This document shows positions 8,294 through 17,093 of a DNA stretch of 64,000 nucleotides, in pieces. The stretch lies in contig NZ_CP102668.1 in the NCBI RefSeq assembly GCF_026427355.1, positions 62,001-126,000 of the forward strand, in the 5' to 3' direction. Every line of letters begins with the position of its first letter. Positions within the stretch are counted from its first letter, which is position 1. A program made the translations under genes and the position numbers. Origin of the DNA: Sphingobium sp. JS3065 (GTDB lineage Bacteria; Pseudomonadota; Alphaproteobacteria; Sphingomonadales; Sphingomonadaceae). The notes beneath the pieces were generated by a model. The model did not search any database. It was given only the letters and a program-made list of their open reading frames with translations, and was not told the DNA's origin.

Positions 8294-10238
8294 TCCATGG
8301 GCGATTGGCCTCTGCGCCATTGGCGCAATTCTGCTGTGGGCCCTTATCACCCTGTTCGTTGCCCTGTTCGGACTCGGCCAGATCGGGCATAATATCGATC
8401 TCGGCACTCTGCCGGCCTGGCTCTGGTATTATCGCTGGGATCCGCTGCTCGGAGACTGGATCAAGCGGGGCGCGATGGCTGGTGCCGCCGTAGTCGCGCT
8501 TCTCGTCCTTACGATCCTGCGGCGAGGCCCATCCCTGCACGGCGGGGCGCGGTTTGCGCGCGAGGGCGAAATCCGACGCGAGGGGCTGCGCGCCCCATCT
8601 GGCATTGTCGTTGGACGCAAAGCAGGACGTTTCCTCATTTTCGGCGGGAACGAGCATGTCCTGCTCGAAGCGCCAACGCGCGCGGGCAAGGGGGTCGGTG
8701 TTGTCATCCCCAATCTGCTGACCTGGCCGGATTCAGTCGTCGTGCTTGATGTGAAGCGGGAGAATTGGAGTATCAGCGCCGGTTATCGTCAACGTGCCGG
8801 TCAATCGGTTTACCTTTTCGATCCGTTGGACCCGGAGGGCCGGACGGCACGGTATAATCCCCTGGCCCATATCCGGAGAGCTGATGACACCGACGTCGTC
8901 AACGAGCTTCAGAAAATCGCGGTCATGCTCTTCCCTGCGCCGGAACGGTCGGACCCGTTCTGGGCCGAGGCGGCGCGGGCGGCCTTCATCGGCGTCGGCG
9001 CACTCGTTGCGGCCAATCCTGGCATGCCCTTCACGATCGGCGAGATTTATCGACGGCTCACCACTGGGGATCCCAAGAGCGATCTTCCCAAGGCCCTGGA
9101 AGAGGCGAGGGGAGCGGGACAGCGGTTAAGTCAGGCATGCGTTTCGGCAATCCAGGATTTCGCTTCGGCTTCGGACAATACCTTTTCGGGGATCAAGCAG
9201 ACGATCACGGCGCGGCTCAATCTCTGGCTCAACCCTGTGGTCGATGCCGCGACCTCACAGAGCGATTTCGATCTGCGCGAAGTCCGGTCGCGGCGCATGT
9301 CGATCTATCTCGGGGTCTCGCCCGACAATATCGACCGGATCGCGCCAGTTTACAGTCTTTTCCTGCAACAGCTGGTCGATCTCAACACGCGCGATTTGCC
9401 CGATGCTGCCAGCAATGTCCCAGTCCTGATCCTGCTTGATGAATTCGCAAGGCTCGGGAAGGCCTCGGTCATTGCAGGCGGCTTTTCCTATGTCGCTGGA
9501 TACGGCTTGCGCCTGCTACCGGTGATCCAGAGCCGGGCGCAGCTGAGGGCCATTTACGGTCCCGATGTTACGGACGAAATTATCGCCAATTGCGGCCTTG
9601 AGGTGGTGTTCACACCCAAGGAGCTGAAGGTCGCGAACGAGCTTTCGGAGCGGCTCGGCTTCTTCACGATGAATGTGAAATCGCGCAGCCGAACGATCCA
9701 TGGGCTGCTGGCCAATCGCAGCATATCGGAATCCGATCAGCGCCGTGCGCTGCTGCTGCCGCAGGAACTGATGCAGATGCCCAAGACCGAACTCTTGTTG
9801 CTGCGCGGCGGGATCGCGCCGGTTCGGGGTAGGAAGATCGCCTTTTACCGAATGCAGCGCTTCACAAAGCGCGTGTTGGCGCCGCCCATTCTGCCGTCGC
9901 GGCCTATCCCCGCTGCTGAGCCCCCAACCGCTCTGCCGCCAGGTAGGCATCAGGTGGTGTCCCCTAGCAATGACGCGGAGGGACCAACGGCGAAGAGTAC
10001 GGGCGGGGCCTTGCTGGAGGAAACCAAGATGCGGGAAATGACCGACGGTGAACGGACGGGCGCGATCGAGATTACCGATGACATGCTCGTCCTGGGCGAC
10101 CTGACCGACTTGCCGCCGCCCGGCGATGAAGGAGCGGCCATCGCTTTTGTGTCGGCGATGATCGAGCGGGCGCTGGTGCAGCCGGCAGAGCCGTCATCTT
10201 CATCCCTCATCCAGGAAAGAGCAGATCATGGCCGATGA
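8277..10238 (+). CDS. virD4: VirD4/TraG coupling protein
   Basis: Inner-membrane ATPase that brings the relaxase-DNA complex to the channel. Start ATG 8277 gives 653 residues and places two transmembrane helices at the N-terminus (about residues 8-35 and 62-80); the frame from 8196 would add sequence inside virB11. Walker A APTRAGKG is followed by GVVIPNLL, and Walker B is LILLDEFARLGK. The C-terminal tail (about 545-653) is Pro/acidic rich and variable. It shares 11 bases with the following LPD7 gene. Confidence 0.95.
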   Translation: MLAQRSPWAIGLCAIGAILLWALITLFVALFGLGQIGHNIDLGTLPAWLWYYRWDPLLGDWIKRGAMAGAAVVALLVLTILRRGPSLHGGARFAREGEIRREGLRAPSGIVVGRKAGRFLIFGGNEHVLLEAPTRAGKGVGVVIPNLLTWPDSVVVLDVKRENWSISAGYRQRAGQSVYLFDPLDPEGRTARYNPLAHIRRADDTDVVNELQKIAVMLFPAPERSDPFWAEAARAAFIGVGALVAANPGMPFTIGEIYRRLTTGDPKSDLPKALEEARGAGQRLSQACVSAIQDFASASDNTFSGIKQTITARLNLWLNPVVDAATSQSDFDLREVRSRRMSIYLGVSPDNIDRIAPVYSLFLQQLVDLNTRDLPDAASNVPVLILLDEFARLGKASVIAGGFSYVAGYGLRLLPVIQSRAQLRAIYGPDVTDEIIANCGLEVVFTPKELKVANELSERLGFFTMNVKSRSRTIHGLLANRSISESDQRRALLLPQELMQMPKTELLLLRGGIAPVRGRKIAFYRMQRFTKRVLAPPILPSRPIPAAEPPTALPPGRHQVVSPSNDAEGPTAKSTGGALLEETKMREMTDGERTGAIEITDDMLVLGDLTDLPPPGDEGAAIAFVSAMIERALVQPAEPSSSSLIQERADHGR

Positions 10239-11091
10239 AAAACCTGTGGCGCCACGTAGTGCGAGCAAGCGTAACAATACGATCGGGCAGGACACGGGAG
10301 CCAGGCCGAGGACTGGGGCGCAACCGTCGCCCGCAGCAACCAAGAAGGTGAAGTCGATTGATCCGTCCGTCCTCCAAGCGGCGTCGCCCGGTGACATTCC
10401 CGATGCCTTGCGAAAGCGCTATTTCTCCACGACGAGCAAATGGTCGGGCGAGCCCGCATATTTCACGACGGCACAGGCAAAGGAACCGGCGTTCCGCGAC
10501 CAGGGCAGACGGCTCATCACCTCTAGCGAGAGCGACGAGGTTGTGCGCGATCTCGTTGCCATCGCTCGCCATCGCGGGTGGTCGCACGTCCATGTTACCG
10601 GCAGTGAGACGTTCCGAAGGGCGGCTTGGCTCGAAGCTAGTCGCCAAGGTTTGGAGGTGCGGGGATATCGGCCGAGCGAACGGGATTTGCAGGAGCTGGA
10701 CCGAGTCCGGCGCGATGCTAGTCGCAACAGCATTGCCCCTGCCGTCACGGCGCCGGCGTCGCGCGAACCCGGGCGGAATCGAGGCCAGCCCGATGAGGCG
10801 TCTAGACAAACACCGTCCGAACAAAGCCGGGAGAAGAATGCGCGGGCGGCCCAGAGCCAGCTTCGCGTGATCGAGACAGTGGTGCGCGCGGCATTATTCG
10901 ACAATCCCGATGCCGTTGCCAGGGTGATGAAGGTGGCAAACGACAAGGTGCAAACGCATTTGCAGGCGGGCCGGCAGTTTCAGGCAGCAAAGGTGCGGGA
11001 CACCTCGGTCCGGGCCGTTGAGCCGTCAGGCCGGAACCGGCGGGAACCCGGCAGGGAACGAGCGCCGCTGCAACGATCTCGAGCCCGTTGA
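10228..11091 (+). CDS. LPD7-domain protein at end of transfer operon
   Basis: Unknown function. Residues about 60-155 match the LPD7 (large polyvalent protein-associated) pattern: RYFSTTSKWSGEPAYF, a LITSSESDEVVRDLVAIARH helix, then GWSHVHVTGSETFRRAAW and GLEVRGYRPSERD. This domain is usually found at the end of TraI-like relaxases and in conjugative proteins. The N-terminus (1-55) and C-terminus (165-287) are basic and probably disordered, with a helix around 205-250. Overlap with virD4 indicates co-expression with the secretion operon. The stand-alone form suggests a role in DNA processing for transfer, which is inference. Confidence 0.7.
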   Translation: MADEKPVAPRSASKRNNTIGQDTGARPRTGAQPSPAATKKVKSIDPSVLQAASPGDIPDALRKRYFSTTSKWSGEPAYFTTAQAKEPAFRDQGRRLITSSESDEVVRDLVAIARHRGWSHVHVTGSETFRRAAWLEASRQGLEVRGYRPSERDLQELDRVRRDASRNSIAPAVTAPASREPGRNRGQPDEASRQTPSEQSREKNARAAQSQLRVIETVVRAALFDNPDAVARVMKVANDKVQTHLQAGRQFQAAKVRDTSVRAVEPSGRNRREPGRERAPLQRSRAR

Positions 11092-11136
11092 TCGAGAGGG
11101 ATTGAGCCTGACCAGCAAGGCTTTACCATATCGGGC

Positions 11137-11829
11137 ATGGCCTATCGCTATCCGCCCGGCAGCCCGCTGCACCATGAGACCTTGAAGGCCAAGCGGCGCG
11201 AGCTGCGTGGCGATTTTCCGGAGCCGCTGACGCTCAGGGTGCATCGCGCGCTGTCGTGGCTGCGCCGTGCCGAGGCCGAGAAGACCGATGAGGATGTGCG
11301 CTTCATTCTGCTCTGGATCGGCTTCAACGCTGCCTATGCCGGTGACGTCGAAGCTTCGCGCTCTTCAAGCGCCGCTGAGGGCGAACGGGGCTTATTCCAG
11401 ACGTTTTTCACGACGCTGGTGAGCTTTGATGGCAAACACCGGATCTACGACATGGTCTGGCAACGCTTCCCTCAGGAAATCCGGGTGCTGCTCGCAAACC
11501 GCTATGTCTTCCATCCCTTTTGGCAGTACCACAATGGTGCGCCCGGCTATGCCGACTGGGCTGAAAGGCTCGAGCGGTCGCGGACAGCGATAGGCGCCGC
11601 ACTGCGCGATCATGACACGGCGAAGATACTCTCGATCCTGTTCGACCGGCTTTATGTACTGCGCAACCAACTGGTGCATGGTGGCTCGACATGGAACAGC
11701 GATGTCAATCGCGCCCAGGTCAGGGATGGCGCCGCGCTGCTCGGCTGCTTGCTGCCGATCTTCATCGATCTCATGATGGACAATGCTGGGCATGAATGGC
11801 CAATGCCGAACTACCCGGTGGTGGAATAG
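11137..11829 (+). CDS. HEPN-domain protein (putative RNase-like)
   Basis: Helical 230-residue protein. It carries an R-x4-H motif in LRNQLVHGG (about residues 175-183), the catalytic signature of many HEPN ribonucleases and toxins, preceded by long amphipathic helices. A FILLWIGFNAAYAG segment near residue 55 resembles the first HEPN helix of Apea-like proteins. The gene is 3 bases upstream of a DUF3883 gene and certainly co-transcribed with it. HEPN proteins in such pairs are often toxins or defence effectors; that role is inferred. Confidence 0.6.
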   Translation: MAYRYPPGSPLHHETLKAKRRELRGDFPEPLTLRVHRALSWLRRAEAEKTDEDVRFILLWIGFNAAYAGDVEASRSSSAAEGERGLFQTFFTTLVSFDGKHRIYDMVWQRFPQEIRVLLANRYVFHPFWQYHNGAPGYADWAERLERSRTAIGAALRDHDTAKILSILFDRLYVLRNQLVHGGSTWNSDVNRAQVRDGAALLGCLLPIFIDLMMDNAGHEWPMPNYPVVE

Positions 11830-11832
11830 GGC

Positions 11833-12666
11833 GTGGCGGAAATCTGGTCCGATCAGGAAATTGATCACATCGTCGCCGACTATTTCGCCATGCTCACCGA
11901 CGAGCTGGTTGGTCGCGCCTTCAACAAAGCGGCGCGAAACCGCGATCTTCAGGCTGTGATTGACCGCAGCAAGGGCTCGATCGAGTTCAAGCATCAGAAT
12001 ATCAGCGCAGTCTTGCTCGGCCTCGGCCAGCCCTGGATCGAGGGTTACAAGCCGGCCGCCAATTTCCAGAATGCACTGGTCGATGGCGTCCTGCGGTGGT
12101 TGGAGGCGCGGCCCGAATGGCTGGCTCCCGACAGGCTCTCACGAGCTGGCCTTAATGTACCGGAAGCGCAAGGATCGCTGCGGATCGGGCCGCCGCCCAC
12201 GTTGCGCAACGAACCGTCGCCGATCGATCCAGCGTTCATGGCCGCGATCGGCCGCAAATATGATGTCGCCGAGCGCGATGCGCGCAACCGGGCGCTTGGC
12301 AAGGCGGGTGAAGAATGCGTGCTGCATCACGAGCGCCGCCATTTATCTGCCGCAGGCCGCGACGATCTCGCGGACAAAGTCCGCTGGACATCTGTGCAGG
12401 ATGGCGATGGATTTGGCTTCGATATCCGGAGCTTTGAAACGGACGGGCGCGAGAAGCTGATCGAGGTCAAGACCACCAACGGATGGGAGCGCACGCCTTT
12501 TCATATCTCTCGCAATGAGCTGTCCGTCGCCGATACAAGGCGCGAGGAATGGTGTCTCATGCGGCTGTGGAATTTCGCCCGGGCGCCGAGCGCCTTCACG
12601 CTACGCTCGCCCCTGAGCGATCATGCCCAATTGACGGCGACCAGCTTCCTCGCCGAGCTCAATTGA
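11833..12666 (+). CDS. DUF3883 (nuclease-fold-like) protein
   Basis: Begins with GTG at 11833 (277 residues). The C-terminal half (about 140-265) shows the DUF3883 pattern: a GKAGEECVLHHER helix, GFGFDIRSFE and LIEVKTTNGWERTPF. The D...E-x-K arrangement resembles the restriction-endonuclease-like core; then follow FHISRNELSVAD and a WCLMRLWNF strand. The N-terminal half is helical and unrecognised. It forms a two-gene unit with the upstream HEPN gene and faces the WYL regulator gene. DUF3883 domains are frequent in defence islands; nuclease activity is inferred from the motif only. Confidence 0.65.
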   Translation: MAEIWSDQEIDHIVADYFAMLTDELVGRAFNKAARNRDLQAVIDRSKGSIEFKHQNISAVLLGLGQPWIEGYKPAANFQNALVDGVLRWLEARPEWLAPDRLSRAGLNVPEAQGSLRIGPPPTLRNEPSPIDPAFMAAIGRKYDVAERDARNRALGKAGEECVLHHERRHLSAAGRDDLADKVRWTSVQDGDGFGFDIRSFETDGREKLIEVKTTNGWERTPFHISRNELSVADTRREEWCLMRLWNFARAPSAFTLRSPLSDHAQLTATSFLAELN

Positions 12667-12702
12667 AAACCGCCGCCACGAAGGGCGATACAAATTGGTC
12701 AA

Positions 12703-13686
12703 TCAGGGCAGGGCCGGGAAGTCGGGACGCGCATGGCCTTCGACCAGCGCCCGCAGTCCTGCCGGTTCCAGCACCTCGACCTTGTCGCCCCATTGATAAA
12801 GATGCCAGGCCATTTCCAGCCAGCCTGCGGCCTTGAACCGGACAATCAGGCTACCGTCGTCCCGATACTCGGCCGACTGGTTGGGGTGGAATTGGAACTC
12901 CGCCGCGCGCGACGCTGCCTCGGGAAGAAACCGCCAGACGATCTCACCATATTGGGCGGGGTCCTGATAAGCGCCGAAGGCCTGCGCCGCATGATCGTTC
13001 AAGGAAAACCCGGACTGGATGGGAAAACTCTCATCGAGACATTCAGCGCTGTGAATGCGATCGAGACGAAAATGGCGGAGATTTTCACCTCGATCTGCCT
13101 GGCGCGCAACGAGATAGCTACGTAATCCCAGCAACAGCCCATGCGGCTCGACCGTCCGGGTCTCTGCGTCAGTCTCGCCATAGACAATGCGCATCTTGAA
13201 CGGTCCGCGCAGCGCCTCGATCAGAACGTCGGTGACCTCCGGCTTCATCGCGACCTTTGGACCTGGCCGCGCCACTTGGCCCAAAGCCGATAGCACCGCC
13301 TCCGCATCGGCTTCGGAGCGCAGCGCATCTCGCGGCGAGAGGCGCGTGATCAGGCTGTCTCTGAGATCTTCCAAGGCGCGGGCATGGCGGAGCCGGTTCT
13401 CATCGCGGGCCGCGCGGGCGGCGATTTCCAAAGCCTCGATGGTGTTTTCCTGGCGCGGTTGCAGTCGCTCGGGGATGGGAGTTTGGATGCGCCAGCGCCG
13501 GCGGCGATCGTCATCTTCTACGACAACGACATTCGCGAAATTATCCTCCAGCGCACTTGTCATGCGCTGCGCTGTGCGGTGCGAAATGCCGAATTCCTGA
13601 GAGATTTCCTCAAGACTGATTCCCAAACGCCGCGAGGCGGCGAGCTGGGCGAGGCGCAGAAGATCGTTGGCCTTGGCGAAAGTCAT
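12703..13686 (-). CDS. WYL-domain transcriptional regulator
   Basis: Probable ligand-sensing repressor (327 residues) with an N-terminal winged helix-turn-helix (about residues 10-70, GISLEEISQEFGISHRTAQR), a central WYL domain (about 150-225, MRIVYGETDAETRTVEPHGL and LVARQADRGENLRHFRLDRI) and a C-terminal WCX-like extension. WYL regulators often control defence or DNA-repair operons and can bind single-stranded nucleic acid. It is transcribed divergently from the nuclease-helicase operon, about 100 bases away, so it probably regulates that operon. Confidence 0.85.
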   Translation of the reverse strand: MTFAKANDLLRLAQLAASRRLGISLEEISQEFGISHRTAQRMTSALEDNFANVVVVEDDDRRRRWRIQTPIPERLQPRQENTIEALEIAARAARDENRLRHARALEDLRDSLITRLSPRDALRSEADAEAVLSALGQVARPGPKVAMKPEVTDVLIEALRGPFKMRIVYGETDAETRTVEPHGLLLGLRSYLVARQADRGENLRHFRLDRIHSAECLDESFPIQSGFSLNDHAAQAFGAYQDPAQYGEIVWRFLPEAASRAAEFQFHPNQSAEYRDDGSLIVRFKAAGWLEMAWHLYQWGDKVEVLEPAGLRALVEGHARPDFPALP

Positions 13687-13790
13687 TATACGTCCATGTC
13701 AGAGATTGACACCCTTGCATGCTAAGGAACAGGGTAAAGCCTGTCGAGGTGATTCCCTCGTGGGCGGCGTTGGGCAATCAAGGGGGCCAA
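13687..13790. promoter_or_regulatory. Divergent control region, WYL gene / nuclease operon
   Basis: The only non-coding space between the divergent regulator and the nuclease-helicase operon. A TTGACA hexamer at 13706-13711 faces the operon, but no good -10 box lies 16-18 bases downstream. An AGGGGG ribosome-binding site (13781-13786) lies just before GTG 13791. That site is why I place the operon's first start there and not at ATG 13719. No clear palindromic operator was seen. Confidence 0.4.
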
Positions 13791-16700
13791 GTGAGGACGA
13801 TCGGGAACACCATCCTGTTTTCAGCGACGGACCTGATGCGCTTCGTTGGCTGCGCGCATGCGACAGCGCTCGACCTTGCCTATATGCGCGGCGAGCCGCT
13901 CACCCCCCGGGAAGATACCGCGGATGCCGCGCTGCTTCAGAAACAGGGCGATGCCCATGAGGCCGCTCATTTGGAGAAGCTGAAGGACGCGGGCCAGGGC
14001 GTAGTCGAGATCGCGCGCGGCGACCTTGCGCAGAACGCGGACGAGACGCGAGCGGCCCTGGCACAAGGCTCGCAGATCATCTTTCAAGGGGCTTTTCTCG
14101 CCGAGCGTTGGGGGGGCTGGTCCGATTTTCTCGAGCGGGTCGAGCGACCATCGTTGCTGGGGCCATTCAGCTACGAAGTGACCGACACCAAGCTCAAGTG
14201 CAAAGCCCATCCCAAGCATGTGCTGCAGCTCGTGCTCTATTCCGACCTTTTGGCGGAGATCCAGGGCGTGATGCCGGTGCACGCACATGTGCAGCTAGGC
14301 GATGGGACGCGCGCGACGCTGCGCTTGGCCGACTATGCCTATTATGCGCGCGATGCGCGGGCAAAGCTCGAGGCATTTGTCGCTTCCCCTGTGCCGACGC
14401 GGCCGATCCCTTGCGCGGATTGTTCGCTGTGCCGGTGGGCCAATCATTGCGACTCTGTCCTTACCAGCCAGGACAGCTTGTTCCAGGTCGCCAATATTAC
14501 ACGCGGCCAAGTGAAGAAGTTGGAGGCGTCCGGCATCGAAACTATGGCCGCGCTCGCCCGGCATGACGGCCCGGTGCGCGGCGTTGCGAGTGCGACGGCG
14601 GAGAAACTTGTCGGCCAGGCAAGATTGCAGCACGCGCGCAAAACCGGCGAACCCGCCTTCGAGTTGCGCCCGGCACAGCCAGGCAAAGGTTTTGACCTGC
14701 TCCCTCGGCCGCAGGCGGGCGATCTCTTCTACGATATCGAGGGTGACCCCCATTATGAGGGAGGTCTTGAATATCTACACGGCGTGTGGGCCGATGATAG
14801 CTTCCATGCCTTCTGGGCTCATGACCATGCCGCCGAAGCGCAAGCGCTCGAACGGCTGCTTGCCTTTTTTCGCGATCGCCTCACGGCTTATCCGGAGGCC
14901 CGCATCTATCATTATGCGCCGTATGAGATCACGGCGCTGCGGCGTCTCACCACGCGCTATGGCATCGGAGAGGCCTTCCTCGACCGGCTCATGCGCGAAC
15001 GCCGCTTTGTCGACCTCTATGCGGTCGTGCGCGGCGCGCTGATTGCTTCCGAACCGAGCTACTCCATCAAGGCACTGGAGGCCTTTTACGGCTTGAAGCG
15101 CGAGGGCGAGGTCAAGACGGCGGGCGGGTCGGTCGTTGCTTATGAAAATTGGCGCGAGACGGGCGATCAACAAATACTCGACGAAATCGAGGACTATAAT
15201 CGGATCGACTGCCAGTCGACCCAGCTTCTGCGCGATTGGCTAGTGGGCATCCGACCCGATGGTCCGTGGCCCGTGCTTGCGCAGGACGCGGCCGAGCAGG
15301 AGTCCGTCGAGGACGAGGAAACGACGGCGCTGCGCAATCGCCTGGCCGCATCCTCTCTGTCACCAGCACGTCAGGAACTGCTGTTCAATCTGGGGCTGTT
15401 CCACAAGCGTGAAGCCAAGCCTGCTCAATGGACGGTTTTCGACAGCGCGGCGCGCGATGAGGAAGAGCTTGTCGACGATCTCGACGCCCTTGCGGGACTC
15501 GAGGCGATATCCGGGATCGAACCCATCAAGCGCTCGGTGATGCGTACTTATCGCTTTCCGTCTCAGGAAACCAAATTGCGTGAAGGCGGCAAGGCCACTG
15601 TGCCCGGGATTGACGGGCCGCCGTCAACCGTCGCGATTGAGGCGCTGGATCGCGATGCGTGCACGATCACCCTGAAGGTCGGCGTGGCAAGGGCCGAACT
15701 CCTCACCGATCGGCTGACCCTGCATCCGGATTGGCCGCTCGATACCAAGGTGTTGGCCGCAGCGGTGCGCGACGTCATCGAGGATCAATGCGGGCCGCGG
15801 CGCTTGTCTGCCGTTGATGATCTGCTGTCGGGCGCCGCCCCGCGCCTGAACGGCATCGACGGCGATATCCTCTGCGGCGGGGAACCGGTGGCGGGCGCCA
15901 TGGCCGCTGCGCAAGCCATGGACCAGACATTGCTCCCGATCCAAGGACCGCCGGGAACGGGAAAGACGCACGTCACGGCCCGGGTGATCCTGGCGCTGGT
16001 TAAGGCGGGACACCGGGTGGCTGTGGCGTCGAACAGCCATGAAGCGATCCGCAATGTCCTGCTCGGCTGCCTGCGTGCTAGCGAGGAAGAAGGTGGCACC
16101 TTTCCCGTGTCGTTTGCCCACAAGGTTTCCGGAGGCGATGATGGCTATGCCAGCGATTGTCCCGTTCACCGCGCCACGGCCAATGACGACTTGATCCTCT
16201 CCCGCGCCAATGTGGTCGGCGGCACGGCCTTCTTCTTCGCGCGCGATGAGAATGTGCAGGGCTTCGATTGGTTGTTTGTCGATGAGGCGGGACAAGTGGG
16301 CCTCGCCAACATGGTCGCCATGGGTCGTGCCGCGCGCAATATCGTGCTGGTCGGCGACCCGCGCCAGTTGCCTCAGGTCATCCAGGGCGCGCATCCTGCG
16401 CCGGCCAACCTGTCATGCCTGGAGTGGATGCTGGGCGAGCATGCCACCGTCCCTCCCGATCGGGGCATATTCCTTGCCGAGACCCGGCGGATGCATCCCG
16501 CGGTCTGTGACTTCATTTCAGACCAGGTCTATGAGGGGCGGCTAGCCAGCCATAGCGATACCGAGCGCCAGAGCGTTACCGGAACGGCCTGGCCCACGGC
16601 CGGCGCGTTCTGGGTGCCGGTCGTCCATGACGGCAACGCCCAGATCGCCGCCGAGGAGGTTGCCGCGATCGGTGCTGCGGTCAAAGATTTGCTGAAGGGT

Positions 16701-17090
16701 AGTTGGACCGACAAGAACGGCGCCATGCGCCCTGTCGGCCCCAGCGACATCATCGTCGTCGCCCCTTATAATGCACAGGTCAACGCGCTGCGGGCAGGGC
16801 TGCCGAGCAGCATCCGCGTCGGCACGGTCGACAAGTTCCAGGGCCAGGAAGCCCCTATATGCCTGGTCTCCATGACGGCTTCCTCGGCCGATGAGACCGC
16901 CCGCGGCATGGAGTTTCTCTTCTCGCTCAACCGCATCAATGTCGCGGTTTCACGCGCCAAAGCGCTCGCGCTCGTTTTTGGCAGCGACCGCCTGCGCGAA
17001 GCCAACTGCAGCAGCATCGAGCAGATGCGGCTCGTCAACACGCTCTGTGCGCTTCCGCCGCGTTCTGCGCCCCACAATACGGGATCTTGA
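13791..17090 (+). CDS. TM0106-type RecB/Cas4-like nuclease fused to DEDD exonuclease and SF1 helicase
   Basis: Large DNA/RNA-processing enzyme (1099 residues from GTG 13791; the frame opens at ATG 13719). The N-terminal RecB/Cas4-like nuclease shows the DTKL motif (about residue 131) and an LQLVLYSDLL helix, closed by a four-cysteine cluster C-x2-C-x2-C-x5-C (about 209-221) expected to bind an Fe-S cluster. An RNase H-like DEDD exonuclease domain follows (FYDIEGDP about 313, YNRIDC about 468). The C-terminal UPF1/Dna2-type SF1 helicase has Walker A GPPGTGKT (about 720), VDEAGQV, GDPRQLPQV, TVDKFQGQE and NVAVSRAK. It is the first gene of an operon with phosphoesterase and SMC-like genes. The combination suggests end-processing in repair or anti-phage defence. 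Confidence 0.88.
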   Translation: MRTIGNTILFSATDLMRFVGCAHATALDLAYMRGEPLTPREDTADAALLQKQGDAHEAAHLEKLKDAGQGVVEIARGDLAQNADETRAALAQGSQIIFQGAFLAERWGGWSDFLERVERPSLLGPFSYEVTDTKLKCKAHPKHVLQLVLYSDLLAEIQGVMPVHAHVQLGDGTRATLRLADYAYYARDARAKLEAFVASPVPTRPIPCADCSLCRWANHCDSVLTSQDSLFQVANITRGQVKKLEASGIETMAALARHDGPVRGVASATAEKLVGQARLQHARKTGEPAFELRPAQPGKGFDLLPRPQAGDLFYDIEGDPHYEGGLEYLHGVWADDSFHAFWAHDHAAEAQALERLLAFFRDRLTAYPEARIYHYAPYEITALRRLTTRYGIGEAFLDRLMRERRFVDLYAVVRGALIASEPSYSIKALEAFYGLKREGEVKTAGGSVVAYENWRETGDQQILDEIEDYNRIDCQSTQLLRDWLVGIRPDGPWPVLAQDAAEQESVEDEETTALRNRLAASSLSPARQELLFNLGLFHKREAKPAQWTVFDSAARDEEELVDDLDALAGLEAISGIEPIKRSVMRTYRFPSQETKLREGGKATVPGIDGPPSTVAIEALDRDACTITLKVGVARAELLTDRLTLHPDWPLDTKVLAAAVRDVIEDQCGPRRLSAVDDLLSGAAPRLNGIDGDILCGGEPVAGAMAAAQAMDQTLLPIQGPPGTGKTHVTARVILALVKAGHRVAVASNSHEAIRNVLLGCLRASEEEGGTFPVSFAHKVSGGDDGYASDCPVHRATANDDLILSRANVVGGTAFFFARDENVQGFDWLFVDEAGQVGLANMVAMGRAARNIVLVGDPRQLPQVIQGAHPAPANLSCLEWMLGEHATVPPDRGIFLAETRRMHPAVCDFISDQVYEGRLASHSDTERQSVTGTAWPTAGAFWVPVVHDGNAQIAAEEVAAIGAAVKDLLKGSWTDKNGAMRPVGPSDIIVVAPYNAQVNALRAGLPSSIRVGTVDKFQGQEAPICLVSMTASSADETARGMEFLFSLNRINVAVSRAKALALVFGSDRLREANCSSIEQMRLVNTLCALPPRSAPHNTGS

Positions 17091-17093
17091 TCC

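Noticed and set aside
13719-13790. ATG 13719 as start of the nuclease-helicase
   Set aside because: The extra 24 residues have no family-like character, and AGGGGG precedes GTG 13791, next to the conserved ILFSATDL start region.
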